Origin: Ralstonia sp. 25mfcol4.1
Lineage (GTDB): Bacteria; Pseudomonadota; Gammaproteobacteria; Burkholderiales; Burkholderiaceae
NCBI RefSeq assembly: GCF_900104095.1
Contig: NZ_FNJO01000004.1
Span: 124,001-188,000, forward strand
Direction of reading: 5' to 3'
Length of the DNA stretch: 64,000 bases
Of this stretch, positions 45,621-53,630 are shown one piece after another; the first letter of the stretch is position 1; each line of letters opens with the position of its first letter. The notes under the pieces are model-generated. The model saw only the letters and a list, made by a program, of their open reading frames with translations. It searched no databases and was not told the origin of the DNA. A program made the position numbers and the translations under genes.

Positions 45621-46535
45621 TCAGCGCGCGCGGCGCGGCTTTGCCGCATGCCGCACCTCGCGCGTGAACTGCGCGCAGGCGTGCGTCATCAGGTCTTCGG
45701 AACGATAGACCAGGAAGAGTTGGAACTCGGGCAGCTCGTCGGCAATCGGCAAGCGCACCAGCGCCTCGGGGTCCAGCTTCAGCGGGCCCGTGCCATCGAA
45801 CACGTAGTTCGACCATACGCTGATCAGGTCGGTCCGGGTGGCCAGCTGCAGCCCCAGCAGGTTCGACGCGCTCTGCACGATGCGCCTGGGCATGTCCAGG
45901 CGGTGCAGGCGCATCAGGCTGGCCAGCGGGCTGCCGGGATCGTCCAGCGGATCGAGCGTCAGCCAGTCCGCATCGAGCAGCGCACGCAGGCGTCGCGCAC
46001 GGCGCAGTGGATGCCCGGCTCTCACGGCCAGGCCCATGCCGACCGAAAACAGCGGCTCCCACTGCATGCCGCCGCCACCGGGGCCGCTGTTGGTCGAAAT
46101 CAGGCCAAGATCGAGCCGCCCCTCGCGCAACCCTTCCAGGATCTGCTGCGGCCGCAACTCCATCGCGCGAAGCGTCACATTCGGATAACTCTGCCGGTAG
46201 GCCGCCATTGCATCGGGCAGCGCGCCGCTCGATGCCACGGCAGTAAAGCCGATATGAAGCTGCGCCTCGGCGTGCCCCCGAATCGACTCGATATCTTCCA
46301 GCGCGTGCCGCAGTTCCTGCTCCACCACCGTGGCACGCCGCACCAGCGCCAGGCCGTAGGCCGTCAGGCTCACGCCGCGCACCGAGCGCGACATCAACGT
46401 GACGCCCAGTTCGCGCTCCAGCTCCGCAATGGCCTTCGACAGCGCCGGCTGCGAGGTATGCAGGCTGCGCGCCGCCTCGTGGATGCTGCCGTGCTGGGCC
46501 ACCGCCAGCAGCACGCGCAGTTGTTGCAGCTTCAT
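45621..46535 (-). CDS. LysR-family regulator
   Basis: 304 residues. The HTH is MKLQQLRVLLAVAQHGSIHEAARSLHTSQPALSKAIAELERELGVTLMSR (about 1-55); the effector domain has LHIGFTAVASSGALPDAMAAYRQSYPNVTLRAME and LISVWSNYVFDGTGPL. The QPALSKAI motif and the ALRH..E..R pattern resemble TsaR/CbbR relatives of the GbpR group. It is divergent from an MFS carrier gene and an amidohydrolase gene, which are its likely targets. The start at 46535 follows CTGATG with little Shine-Dalgarno. Confidence 0.85.
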   Translation of the reverse strand: MKLQQLRVLLAVAQHGSIHEAARSLHTSQPALSKAIAELERELGVTLMSRSVRGVSLTAYGLALVRRATVVEQELRHALEDIESIRGHAEAQLHIGFTAVASSGALPDAMAAYRQSYPNVTLRAMELRPQQILEGLREGRLDLGLISTNSGPGGGGMQWEPLFSVGMGLAVRAGHPLRRARRLRALLDADWLTLDPLDDPGSPLASLMRLHRLDMPRRIVQSASNLLGLQLATRTDLISVWSNYVFDGTGPLKLDPEALVRLPIADELPEFQLFLVYRSEDLMTHACAQFTREVRHAAKPRRAR

Positions 46536-46680
46536 CAGGGTTTCTCCCCACCGGCCGGTTGCCGATGCCTTGCGATGGTGCGCGCCTGCGCAATTGCCGT
46601 GCATGGCACACCGGAATGCGCCGTGTAGGTACTAGTCCCGATGGTACGTGGCGAGTGATGGTGCCGGTGATGCCATTTCG

Positions 46681-46698
46681 TTATCACGATGACAATAA
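46681..46698. promoter_or_regulatory. Weak TTAT-N10-ATAA dyad in a LysR/MFS region
   Basis: A short AT-rich dyad in an otherwise GC-rich 280-bp divergent region, about 120 bp before the MFS start. It could be the LysR site; the spacing is one base short of T-N11-A. Confidence 0.25.
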
Positions 46699-46815
46699 AT
46701 GATTTTCGGCGCCGCGTGTTTGCCGGAATACTGCATCGCCAAGGACGTACGACTTGAGCGATGACGCCGCCCCCAGGCGCCACGATTTCCGTAACCCAGT
46801 TCGTGGAGCCCCCAC

Positions 46816-48144
46816 ATGAACGACGCAACCCTGACCGCCGCCACGCCGCTCTCCGCTGCCAGCGTCGCCGCCCCCGCCAATCCGGCCGCGCCTGCCAAGG
46901 CGAAGCAAAGCCAGTTCCGGCTGATCGCCGCATGCTCCATCGGCAATGCGCTGGAAATGTTAGATTTCACGGTCTACAGCTTCTTCTCGCTGCTGATCGG
47001 CAAGCTGTTCTTTCCGTCGGACAGCCCCTACGGGTCGCTGCTGCTGGCCGTGGCCACGTTCGGCATCGGCTTTGTCATGCGGCCGCTGGGCGGCGTGCTG
47101 ATCGGCAACTATGCCGACCGCCATGGCCGCAAGGCCGCCATGACCCTGACCATCGGCCTGATGGTGCTGGGCACCCTGTGCATCGCACTGGCGCCCACCT
47201 ACGCCACCGCCGGCGTGTTCGGGTCGCTGACCATCCTGGCGGGCCGGCTGCTGCAGGGATTTTCGCTGGGCGGCGAGATTGGCGCATCCACCGCGATGCT
47301 GATGGAAGGCGGCGATGTAAAGGGCCGCGGCTGGCGCGTGAGCTGGCAGATCGGCAGCCAGGGCATTTCCGCGCTGGCAGGCGCCGCCACGGGCGCCACG
47401 CTCTATGCCTTGCTGCCCACCGCCGCGCTGGAAAGCTGGGGCTGGCGCGTGCCGTTCCTGCTTGGGCTGCTGATCGCGCCGGTCGGTCTCTACATCCGTG
47501 CCAATCTCGATGAAACGCACGAGGCCGACGCGCACGCGCCGAGCCCGGTCGGCGAACTGTTCCGCCGCCACGCCGGCAAGGTGGTGCTGGGCATCCTGGC
47601 TGGCACCGCCGGTACGGCCACGATGTACCTGGTGGTGTTCTTCATGCCGACGTACATGATCCGCGTGCTGCATATGCCGGCGTCGCTGTCGTTCCTGTCG
47701 GGCTGCGTCACGGGCGTCACGCTGCTGGTGGTATCGCTGATTGCCGGCACGCTGGCGGACCGCCTTGACCGCCGCAAGCCGCTGGTGGCCGGGTCGCTGC
47801 TGTTCAGCCTGATCGCCGTCTATCCCGCGTTCTGGTTGATGAACCACTACCCGAGCGTGCCGCTGGTGCTGGGCCTGTCCGCGCTGCTGACCGCCAGCAT
47901 CAACCTGGGCACCACGCCGCTGTTCCTGATGTTGCTGGAAATGCTGCCTGCCGGCGTGCGCGCCACGGGCCTGGCCGTGATCTACAGCGTGGGCGTGACG
48001 GTGTTCGGTGGCTCGTCGCAGTTCGTCGTCACGTGGCTGCTGGCGAAGACCGGCAACCCGATGGCCCCCGCCTTCTACATGATGGCGTGCGGCGTGCTGG
48101 CCCTGGCGGCCGTGCTGCGCATCGTCGAGAAGCGCGAACACTGA
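46816..48144 (+). CDS. MFS metabolite:proton symporter
   Basis: 442 residues and about 12 membrane helices. The MHS-type signatures are the first-helix IAACSIGNALEMLDFTVYSFFS, GGVLIGNYADRHGRKAAM (loop 2-3) and SLGGEIGASTAMLMEGG. The family takes up carboxylates, betaines or amino acid derivatives with protons. It is followed 52 bp later by an M20 amidohydrolase and divergent from a LysR gene, so it probably imports the amide or N-acyl compound that the hydrolase cleaves. The real N-terminus may be a few residues later because the first 35 residues are low-complexity Ala/Pro. Confidence 0.87.
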   Translation: MNDATLTAATPLSAASVAAPANPAAPAKAKQSQFRLIAACSIGNALEMLDFTVYSFFSLLIGKLFFPSDSPYGSLLLAVATFGIGFVMRPLGGVLIGNYADRHGRKAAMTLTIGLMVLGTLCIALAPTYATAGVFGSLTILAGRLLQGFSLGGEIGASTAMLMEGGDVKGRGWRVSWQIGSQGISALAGAATGATLYALLPTAALESWGWRVPFLLGLLIAPVGLYIRANLDETHEADAHAPSPVGELFRRHAGKVVLGILAGTAGTATMYLVVFFMPTYMIRVLHMPASLSFLSGCVTGVTLLVVSLIAGTLADRLDRRKPLVAGSLLFSLIAVYPAFWLMNHYPSVPLVLGLSALLTASINLGTTPLFLMLLEMLPAGVRATGLAVIYSVGVTVFGGSSQFVVTWLLAKTGNPMAPAFYMMACGVLALAAVLRIVEKREH

Positions 48145-48195
48145 TCCCCTTCGATGCCTCGCTACCCCGCGAGCCTGACTTCCCGAGACCTCACC

Positions 48196-49407
48196 ATGAC
48201 CCGCCAACCGACCCTGACCCCGTTTCAGCTGCTGCCGCACCTGCTGCCTGCCATCGACACCGAGACCTTCGTCAATATCCGCCGCCAGATCCATGCGCAG
48301 CCCGAACTGGGCTTCGAAGTGGGCGCTACCAGCCGGCTGGTGGCCACGCTGCTGGAAAGCTGGGGCTACGAGGTGCACACCGGCATTGGCAAGAGCGGCG
48401 TGGTGGGTCAGTTGAAGGTCGGCAACGGCACGCGACGGCTGGGCATCCGGGCCGACATGGACGCCCTGCCGATCACCGAGGCCACCGGCCTGCCCTACGC
48501 CAGCAAGACGCCCGGCCGCATGCACGCGTGCGGGCACGACGGTCACACCGCCATCCTGCTGGCCGCCGCCCGCGCGCTGGCCGATTCACGCAGCTTCGAT
48601 GGCACGCTGAACCTGATCTTCCAGCCCGACGAAGAGAACCTGTGCGGCGCGCGCGCGATGATGGAAGACGGCCTGTTCGAACGTTTTCCGTGCGATGCGG
48701 TCTTTGCGCTCCACAACATGCCCGGCGTGCCGGCCGGGTCGTTCCGGGTGCTGGAGGGGCCGGTCAGCCTGTCGTCCGACGTGGCCGATGTCACGATCCG
48801 CGGTGTTGGCGGCCATGGCGCGATGCCCCATCGGTCGAAGGACCCCATCGCCGCCTCGGCCGCCATCATCACCGCGCTGCAAACGGTGGTGGCGCGCAAC
48901 GTGGCGCCCGACGACACCGCCGTGGTATCGGTCGGCTTTATCCACGCCGGTGCCACGCATAACGTGATTCCGGAGGAGGTCAGGATTGGCCTCAATGTGC
49001 GCGCGGCACGGCCCGAAACCCGCGCGCTGGTGGAAGCCCGCATCTACGAGATTGTCAGCCTGACCGCGCAGGCCCACGGCGTGACGGCGCAGATCGACTA
49101 TCGCCAGCTGACGCCGCCGATGGTCAACGCCGCCGGCCCCACCGCGCTGGCCGCCGAGGTCTGCCAGGAACTGGTGGGCGCCGAGCACGTGGTGACGCAG
49201 GCGCCCAAGGGCCTCAATGGCAGCGAGGACTTCGCCTGGATGCTCAATGCGGTGCCCGGCTGCTACCTGATCCTGGGTAACGGCGAAGGCGAATTCGGCG
49301 GCTGCATGGTCCACAACCCCGGCTACGACTTCAACGACGACGTGCTGCCGCTGGGCGCCGCCGCCTGGGTGCGGCTGGCGCAACGCTTCCTGGTCCCTTC
49401 GACCTGA
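48196..49407 (+). CDS. M20 amidohydrolase (hippurate/N-acyl amino acid hydrolase-like)
   Basis: 403 residues of the M20D group. Motifs are RRQIHAQPELGFEV, RADMDALPITE, metal-binding HACGHDGH (~113), DEENLCGARAM and FALHNMPGVPAGSF, with a dimerisation domain in GVGGHGAMPHRSKDPIAASA and a final histidine region GGCMVHNPGYDFNDD. These enzymes cleave N-acyl amino acids, hippurate or indole conjugates with two metal ions in the cytoplasm. I chose 48196 over 48154 because the family N-terminus begins there; neither has a strong ribosome site. It is likely co-expressed with the preceding MFS carrier. Confidence 0.87.
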   Translation: MTRQPTLTPFQLLPHLLPAIDTETFVNIRRQIHAQPELGFEVGATSRLVATLLESWGYEVHTGIGKSGVVGQLKVGNGTRRLGIRADMDALPITEATGLPYASKTPGRMHACGHDGHTAILLAAARALADSRSFDGTLNLIFQPDEENLCGARAMMEDGLFERFPCDAVFALHNMPGVPAGSFRVLEGPVSLSSDVADVTIRGVGGHGAMPHRSKDPIAASAAIITALQTVVARNVAPDDTAVVSVGFIHAGATHNVIPEEVRIGLNVRAARPETRALVEARIYEIVSLTAQAHGVTAQIDYRQLTPPMVNAAGPTALAAEVCQELVGAEHVVTQAPKGLNGSEDFAWMLNAVPGCYLILGNGEGEFGGCMVHNPGYDFNDDVLPLGAAAWVRLAQRFLVPST

Positions 49408-49470
49408 CCGCAACAAACCTGATGGCCGAATCCTTAATTTCTATGGCATAGTGGCCACCGTTGTACCCCG

Positions 49471-49664
49471 CGATATCGGGAGAGCCCGTCGCTGCCGCCA
49501 GGCAGCACGGCGCCGAAGGAGCAACCGCCCCGGAAACTCTCAGGCAAAAGGACCGGTATCGCCATTGAACTCTGAAGAACCCCCGGCTCGTACGTCGGCC
49601 GGCGGTACCGAAGGAGCAAGCGAGCCCCCGGGCTCGCGAATCTCTCAGGTCAAGGACAGAGGGG
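49471..49664 (+). promoter_or_regulatory. Tandem glycine riboswitch (gcvT element), two aptamers
   Basis: Aptamer 1 (~49471-49561): closing stem CGATATCGG with CCGGTATCG, GGGAGAG (49478-49484), GCCGAAGGAGCAA (49512-49524), and CTCTCAGGCAAAAGGACC. Aptamer 2 (~49570-49661): stem CTCTG with CAGAG, ACCGAAGGAGCAAG and CTCTCAGGTCAAGGACAG. These are the conserved cores of the glycine riboswitch class, with the usual short linker between the aptamers. It sits in the leader of the amino acid dehydrogenase gene that starts at 49729. The 65-bp stretch between the second aptamer and the start holds no obvious terminator, so translational or other control is possible. Confidence 0.9.
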
Positions 49665-49728
49665 GCGTCCGCGAAGCGCATGGTGCGCCGCGGACTGCCA
49701 CCCCATGACGTCCTGAAAGACCTTCCAC

Positions 49729-50997
49729 ATGAAATCCATTGCAGTGATCGGCGGCGGGATTACCGGCGTCACGACCGCGTACGCGCTGGCCAGGCGCGGG
49801 TTCTCCGTCACGCTATTCGAGCGGCACCGCTATGCGGCCATGGAAACGTCGTTCGCCAACGGCGGCCAGTTGTCGGCCTCGAACGCCGAAGTCTGGACGC
49901 ACTGGTCCACGCTGGCCAAGGGCATCAAATGGATGCTGCGCGCCGATGCGCCGCTGCTGGTGAATCCGCGCCCCACCTGGCACAAGCTGAGCTGGTTCGC
50001 CGAGTTCATGGCGTCGATCCCGCATTACCGCCCCAACACGGTCGAGACCGCGCGCCTGGCCATCGCCGCGCGCCAGCACCTGTTTGCCTGGGCCGACGCC
50101 GAAGGCATCGACTTCGACCTGAAGCGGCGCGGCATCCTGCATATCTATCGCAACAAGGCGGGCTTCGAGCATGCCGGGCGGGTATCGAAGCTGCTCGCCG
50201 AAGGCGGGCTGGAGCGCCACCCGGTCACGCCGGCCGAGATGCGCGACATCGAGCCCACGCTGGCCGGCGACTACTACGGCGGCTACTACACCGAGAGCGA
50301 CGCCACGGGCGACATCCACAAGTTCACCAGCGGCCTGGCCGCGGCAATCCGGCGCCTGGGCGTACAAACGCTGTACGACCAGGACGTGCGGTCGGTGTCC
50401 ACCACGGGCCGGCGCGCGACCGTGGTGTCGGCGCAAGACAACCTGTCCACATCGCGCGAGTTCGACGGCGTGGTGGTGTGCGCGGGCGTTGCCAGCCGCG
50501 ACTTCGCGCAGCAGCTGGGCGACCGCGTCAACATCTATCCGGTTAAGGGCTATTCGATCACGGTGAACCTGAACGATGCCGAAAGCCAGGCCAGCGCGCC
50601 GACGGTCAGCCTGCTCGACGACGAAACCAAGCTCGTGACCAGCCGCCTGGGCGCCGACCGCTTCCGCGTGGCCGGCACGGCCGAGTTCAACGGCATCAAC
50701 CGCGACATTCGCGCCGACCGCATCCGTCCGCTGGTCGACTGGGTACATGCCTGCTTCCCCGGCATCAGCACGCGCAGCGTGGTGCCCTGGGCCGGCCTGC
50801 GTCCGATGATGCCGAACATGATGCCGCGCGTCGGCCGTGGCCACGCCGCCAACGTGTTCTACAACACCGGGCACGGGCACCTGGGCTGGACGCTATCGGC
50901 GGTGACCGCCGAGATGGTGGGGGACGTGGTACGGCAGGCGGCGACGCAGGATGCACGCGTCGCGGTGGGCCAGGGCGTGGGCGGCGTGGCAGCCTGA
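49729..50997 (+). CDS. DadA-like FAD amino acid dehydrogenase under glycine riboswitch
   Basis: 422 residues. FAD-binding IGGGITGVTTAYALARRG (~7-24), METSFANGGQLSASNAEVW, the middle region GGYYTESDATGDIHKFTSGLA, and the C-terminal VPWAGLRPMMPNMMPRVGRG...NTGHGHLGWTLS are those of the D-amino acid dehydrogenase small-subunit family. Such enzymes deaminate D-amino acids to 2-oxo acids and ammonia and feed the respiratory chain. A tandem glycine riboswitch in the leader suggests the true role may involve glycine or a related amino acid, as in glycine oxidases of the same fold. No operon partner follows; the next genes are the tRNA on the other strand and a cyclase. Confidence 0.85.
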   Translation: MKSIAVIGGGITGVTTAYALARRGFSVTLFERHRYAAMETSFANGGQLSASNAEVWTHWSTLAKGIKWMLRADAPLLVNPRPTWHKLSWFAEFMASIPHYRPNTVETARLAIAARQHLFAWADAEGIDFDLKRRGILHIYRNKAGFEHAGRVSKLLAEGGLERHPVTPAEMRDIEPTLAGDYYGGYYTESDATGDIHKFTSGLAAAIRRLGVQTLYDQDVRSVSTTGRRATVVSAQDNLSTSREFDGVVVCAGVASRDFAQQLGDRVNIYPVKGYSITVNLNDAESQASAPTVSLLDDETKLVTSRLGADRFRVAGTAEFNGINRDIRADRIRPLVDWVHACFPGISTRSVVPWAGLRPMMPNMMPRVGRGHAANVFYNTGHGHLGWTLSAVTAEMVGDVVRQAATQDARVAVGQGVGGVAA

Positions 50998-51014
50998 TAC
51001 GCCGGCGAAAGCCC

Positions 51015-51096
51015 GGGACTGCCCTTTCTGGGCCGGAAATCAAAAAGCGCTGCCCGGTGAGCAGGGCTTTCAAATATTGGTGCCCAGAAGAAGACC
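51015..51096. repeat. Degenerate copy of tRNA-Leu 3' end plus its terminator
   Basis: Matches the segment 51167-51248 nearly base for base: GGGACTGCCCTTTCTGGGC at the left edge, a decayed hairpin near 51046-51068, and GGTGCCCAGAAGA at the right edge (51079-51092), which repeats the tRNA-Leu 3' end including the CCA complement. The offset is about 152 bp. Confidence 0.75.
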
Positions 51097-51166
51097 CGGT
51101 CACCATGCGCGACCCCGGCTTGCGCCGGCAGGCGCAAGCTTTTCGAGTCCGCGCGGGCAGTCCGCA

Positions 51167-51248
51167 GGGACTGCCCTTTCTGGGCGCACAAATGAAAAAG
51201 CCCTGCTCGTTGAGCAGGGCTTTCAAAATTGGTGCCCAGAAGAGGACT
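51167..51248. repeat. Repeat copy overlapping the tRNA-Leu 3' end
   Basis: The intact partner of the repeat at 51015-51096. It contains the exact terminator stem and the last 19 bases of the tRNA gene. Together the two copies look like a duplication of tRNA 3' end plus downstream DNA. Confidence 0.75.
51195..51221 (-). terminator. Intrinsic terminator of tRNA-Leu
   Basis: On the minus strand AGCCCTGCTC pairs exactly with GAGCAGGGCT across a 3-nt loop and is followed by a run of five T residues. It lies 9 bp past the tRNA 3' end. Confidence 0.75.
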
Positions 51249-51316
51249 CGAACCTCCACAGTGTTGCCACCGCTAGGACCTGAACCTAGTGCGTCTACCA
51301 ATTCCGCCATCTGGGC
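51230..51316 (-). tRNA. tRNA-Leu (anticodon CAG)
   Basis: 87 bases including an encoded CCA. The acceptor arm GCCCAG pairs with CTGGGC, the anticodon arm is CTAGG-TTCAGGT-CCTAG with CAG in the loop, a long class II variable arm follows, and the T-arm holds GGTTCGAGTCC. It reads CUG leucine codons, the main leucine codon in a GC-rich genome. A minus-strand terminator follows it and a promoter-like element precedes it. Its 3' end is duplicated ~152 bp further on. Confidence 0.97.
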
Positions 51317-51354
51317 TTCGTTTCGCGGCATTGCTGCGTTGAAGCGAGACGCGA

Positions 51355-51382
51355 ATTCTACATAAGCTCTGGCGATTTGCAA
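51355..51382 (-). promoter_or_regulatory. Promoter of tRNA-Leu
   Basis: On the minus strand TTGCAA (51382-51377) and TAGAAT (51360-51355) are separated by 16 bp, matching sigma-70 -35 and -10 boxes. A GC-rich stretch after the -10 box is typical of stringently controlled stable-RNA promoters. Transcription would begin about 30 bp before the tRNA. Confidence 0.6.
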
Positions 51383-51407
51383 GCCCTTTTTCACGTCATC
51401 GCCAAAA

Positions 51408-52985
51408 TCAGCTGTTCTGCACCCCAAGGTACAGGCTGCCGTCCAGCACGTAGCGGTTGCGCCCTGCCCGCTTGGCGCGGTACATCGCGCTGTCGGCCCG
51501 GTGCAGCAGCGGCTCCAGACGCGGGGCTTCGGGCACCGCGCACACCGCGCCCACGCTGATCGTCACGTAGGGCTGCACCGGCGTGCCGTTATGCGGAATG
51601 GCCAGGTCCCGCACGACCGCCACCATGCCGCGGGCGATGGCGCGCGTTTCGTCCGCCGACGAATCGGGCAGTACCACCGCGAACTCCTCGCCGCCCAGCC
51701 GCGCGCAGAACTGCGTGCCGCGCAGCACGCCGGTCAGGGCTTCGGCTACCTGGCGCAGGCAATCGTCGCCGCAGGGGTGGCCGTACAGGTCGTTGAATTG
51801 CTTGAACAGGTCGACGTCCAGGATCAGCAGGCCGATTTCCTTGCCGCGCTCATGGGCGCGTGCCACGGCGGCCAGCGATTCGCGCTGGAAGTAACGCCGG
51901 TTGGGAATCCCGGTCAGCGCGTCGATATCGAGGTCGGCCTGCACGCGCGACAGCTGCTCCGCCGTTTCGCCAAGCTGCGTGGCCAGCGCCTGTTCGCGCG
52001 ACTGGTAGCGGCTGATGTCGCGCATGAACACCAGCAGGCCGATCTGCTTGCCGTCCATCCGGCAGACGGGCTCCACCGTCAGTTCGTAGCCCAGGCCGTC
52101 CGGAATGAAAGGCGCCACTTCGTCGGGATCGCTGAGCGCGTGGTGCCAGGCCGGCGGCGGCATCTGGCCACGGCGCAGGTCGGGCACCAGCCGGGCGGCG
52201 GCGGGATTGAACTCGACGATGCGTCCGTCGGCGCCCAGGATCGCGCAGCCCTCGCGGATCGTGTCGAACACGCGCAGCCGCGCGTAGTGGCCGGTATCGT
52301 CCAGGTGGGTGCGCAGCGCGCAGAACCACACCAGCAGCGTCATCAGCGAAAAGGTGGCCGGCGTCAGGTCGCCGCCCAGCGGGCCGGTCCAGCGGTACAG
52401 GTAGGCGATGTGCGTCACCAGCGGCAGGAACAGTCCCGCCATCAGCACATTGCGGCCGCGCACCGACAGCGCCGCGTTCGGCACCTCGGCGGTGGCCAGG
52501 AAATACATGCTGAGGCCCAGCATCGCGTAGGTCCATGCGGCCACCGCGGTATAGCCGACGCCATGGCGAAACACCGCGCCCGGCGACACGCCCGGCGGCA
52601 TCAGTTCGATCGACGTCCAGATCAGGTGATGGCGTTCGTTGGTAAACACCAGCGCCAGCGTCAGCACCGCGAAGAACACCGGCACCCAGAGCATCGACCA
52701 CGGCACGACAAAGCGTGGCCGGCTCAGGTGAACCATCGCCACCAGCCAGCCGATCGGCACGGCCACGATGCCCGCATACTGAAACTTTGCCCAGAAGATC
52801 CGGCCCGGCAGCGCCGTCTCGCTGATTTCCAGCAACCGCCCGCCGCTCCAGATGGTGACGCCCGCCGCCAGCACCAGGAATGCCCGGACGGTAGGGTCAT
52901 CGCGGCGCGGCCAGGCCGCGACGGCCATGCCCACACTGCACACCACGGCAATGGTCAGGCAGAGGACGAGAGGATACGATGGCAT
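51408..52985 (-). CDS. Membrane diguanylate cyclase (7TM - PAS - GGDEF)
   Basis: 525 residues. Seven or so hydrophobic helices (about 5-220) of the HisKA_7TM type sensor input, then a PAS-like domain (~230-330; EGCAILGADGRIVEFNPAAARLV) and a GGDEF domain (~350-515) with DIDALTGIPNRRYF, DVDLFKQFNDLYGH and the active-site loop ARLGGEEFAVVL (GGEEF). It makes cyclic di-GMP from two GTP. An RxxD-type inhibitory site is not obvious before GGEEF. Its ATG at 52985 overlaps by 7 bp the start of a gene on the other strand. The ligand of the membrane input is unknown. Confidence 0.9.
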   Translation of the reverse strand: MPSYPLVLCLTIAVVCSVGMAVAAWPRRDDPTVRAFLVLAAGVTIWSGGRLLEISETALPGRIFWAKFQYAGIVAVPIGWLVAMVHLSRPRFVVPWSMLWVPVFFAVLTLALVFTNERHHLIWTSIELMPPGVSPGAVFRHGVGYTAVAAWTYAMLGLSMYFLATAEVPNAALSVRGRNVLMAGLFLPLVTHIAYLYRWTGPLGGDLTPATFSLMTLLVWFCALRTHLDDTGHYARLRVFDTIREGCAILGADGRIVEFNPAAARLVPDLRRGQMPPPAWHHALSDPDEVAPFIPDGLGYELTVEPVCRMDGKQIGLLVFMRDISRYQSREQALATQLGETAEQLSRVQADLDIDALTGIPNRRYFQRESLAAVARAHERGKEIGLLILDVDLFKQFNDLYGHPCGDDCLRQVAEALTGVLRGTQFCARLGGEEFAVVLPDSSADETRAIARGMVAVVRDLAIPHNGTPVQPYVTISVGAVCAVPEAPRLEPLLHRADSAMYRAKRAGRNRYVLDGSLYLGVQNS

Positions 52986-53599
52986 TGAAGAAGGGCCGAA
53001 CCGGATGGCAAACCCCGTCCGGCGATGCGGGGCGAACCATTATAGGCCCGCACGGTCCGACACTGGCGCCGGGGCATACCCGACGCTGCCGGCATCCACC
53101 GCCCTACCCGCCACCCTTCAGGAATCAGGCCGGGCCCTTCATCCTCCTAGGCATCGCGATCCTCGCTGCCTTCGTTTACGGCCTGGTCAGGCTCTACCAG
53201 CTGGTAACGGCCGCGTCCGGCACGCTGGCCGGCGCCGCCGCCGACATTCTGATACTGGCGATACTGGCGGCGCTGTGCGTGGCGTGGCTGCGCCGGTACC
53301 GGGCCATCCACGGCCGCCGCGTCAAGGGCGAGCGCATCCTGGCCCTGCACGGCGACTGGGGGTCTCTCAAGGTCGACGCCGAACGCAAGAACTGCGCGCT
53401 GGAGATGAACGGCCAGCGCCAGGTGCTGATCTTCGCCGACATCGAGGCCGCCCGGCCCGAGGCGCGCCAGGGCCGCTGGTATGTGGTCGTGGCCCTGCGC
53501 CACGGCAAGCCGGCCGAATGGGTGATTCCGGTGGCCAACCGGGACGCAGCCGACCTCTGGGCGAAAATCTTCCGGCTGGCCGCGGTGCAGAAGCTCTGA
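52979..53599 (+). CDS. Two-helix membrane protein of unknown function
   Basis: 206 codons from the first ATG. The first ~48 residues are low-complexity Pro/Gly/His-rich and may not be translated. Two hydrophobic segments (about 51-75 and 85-103) follow, then RYRAIHGRRVKGERILALHGDWGSLKVDAERKNCALEMNGQRQVLIFADIEAARPEARQGRWYVVVALRHGKPAEWVIPVANRDAADLWAKIFRL, which reads like a small cytoplasmic beta domain. I do not recognise the family. The true start could be near residue 49 with a non-ATG codon, which would remove the 7-bp head-to-head overlap with the cyclase gene. Confidence 0.65.
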   Translation: MALKKGRTGWQTPSGDAGRTIIGPHGPTLAPGHTRRCRHPPPYPPPFRNQAGPFILLGIAILAAFVYGLVRLYQLVTAASGTLAGAAADILILAILAALCVAWLRRYRAIHGRRVKGERILALHGDWGSLKVDAERKNCALEMNGQRQVLIFADIEAARPEARQGRWYVVVALRHGKPAEWVIPVANRDAADLWAKIFRLAAVQKL

Positions 53600-53630
53600 G
53601 CGCCGGCGTCTGATCGCCCGGCGTCAGGCA

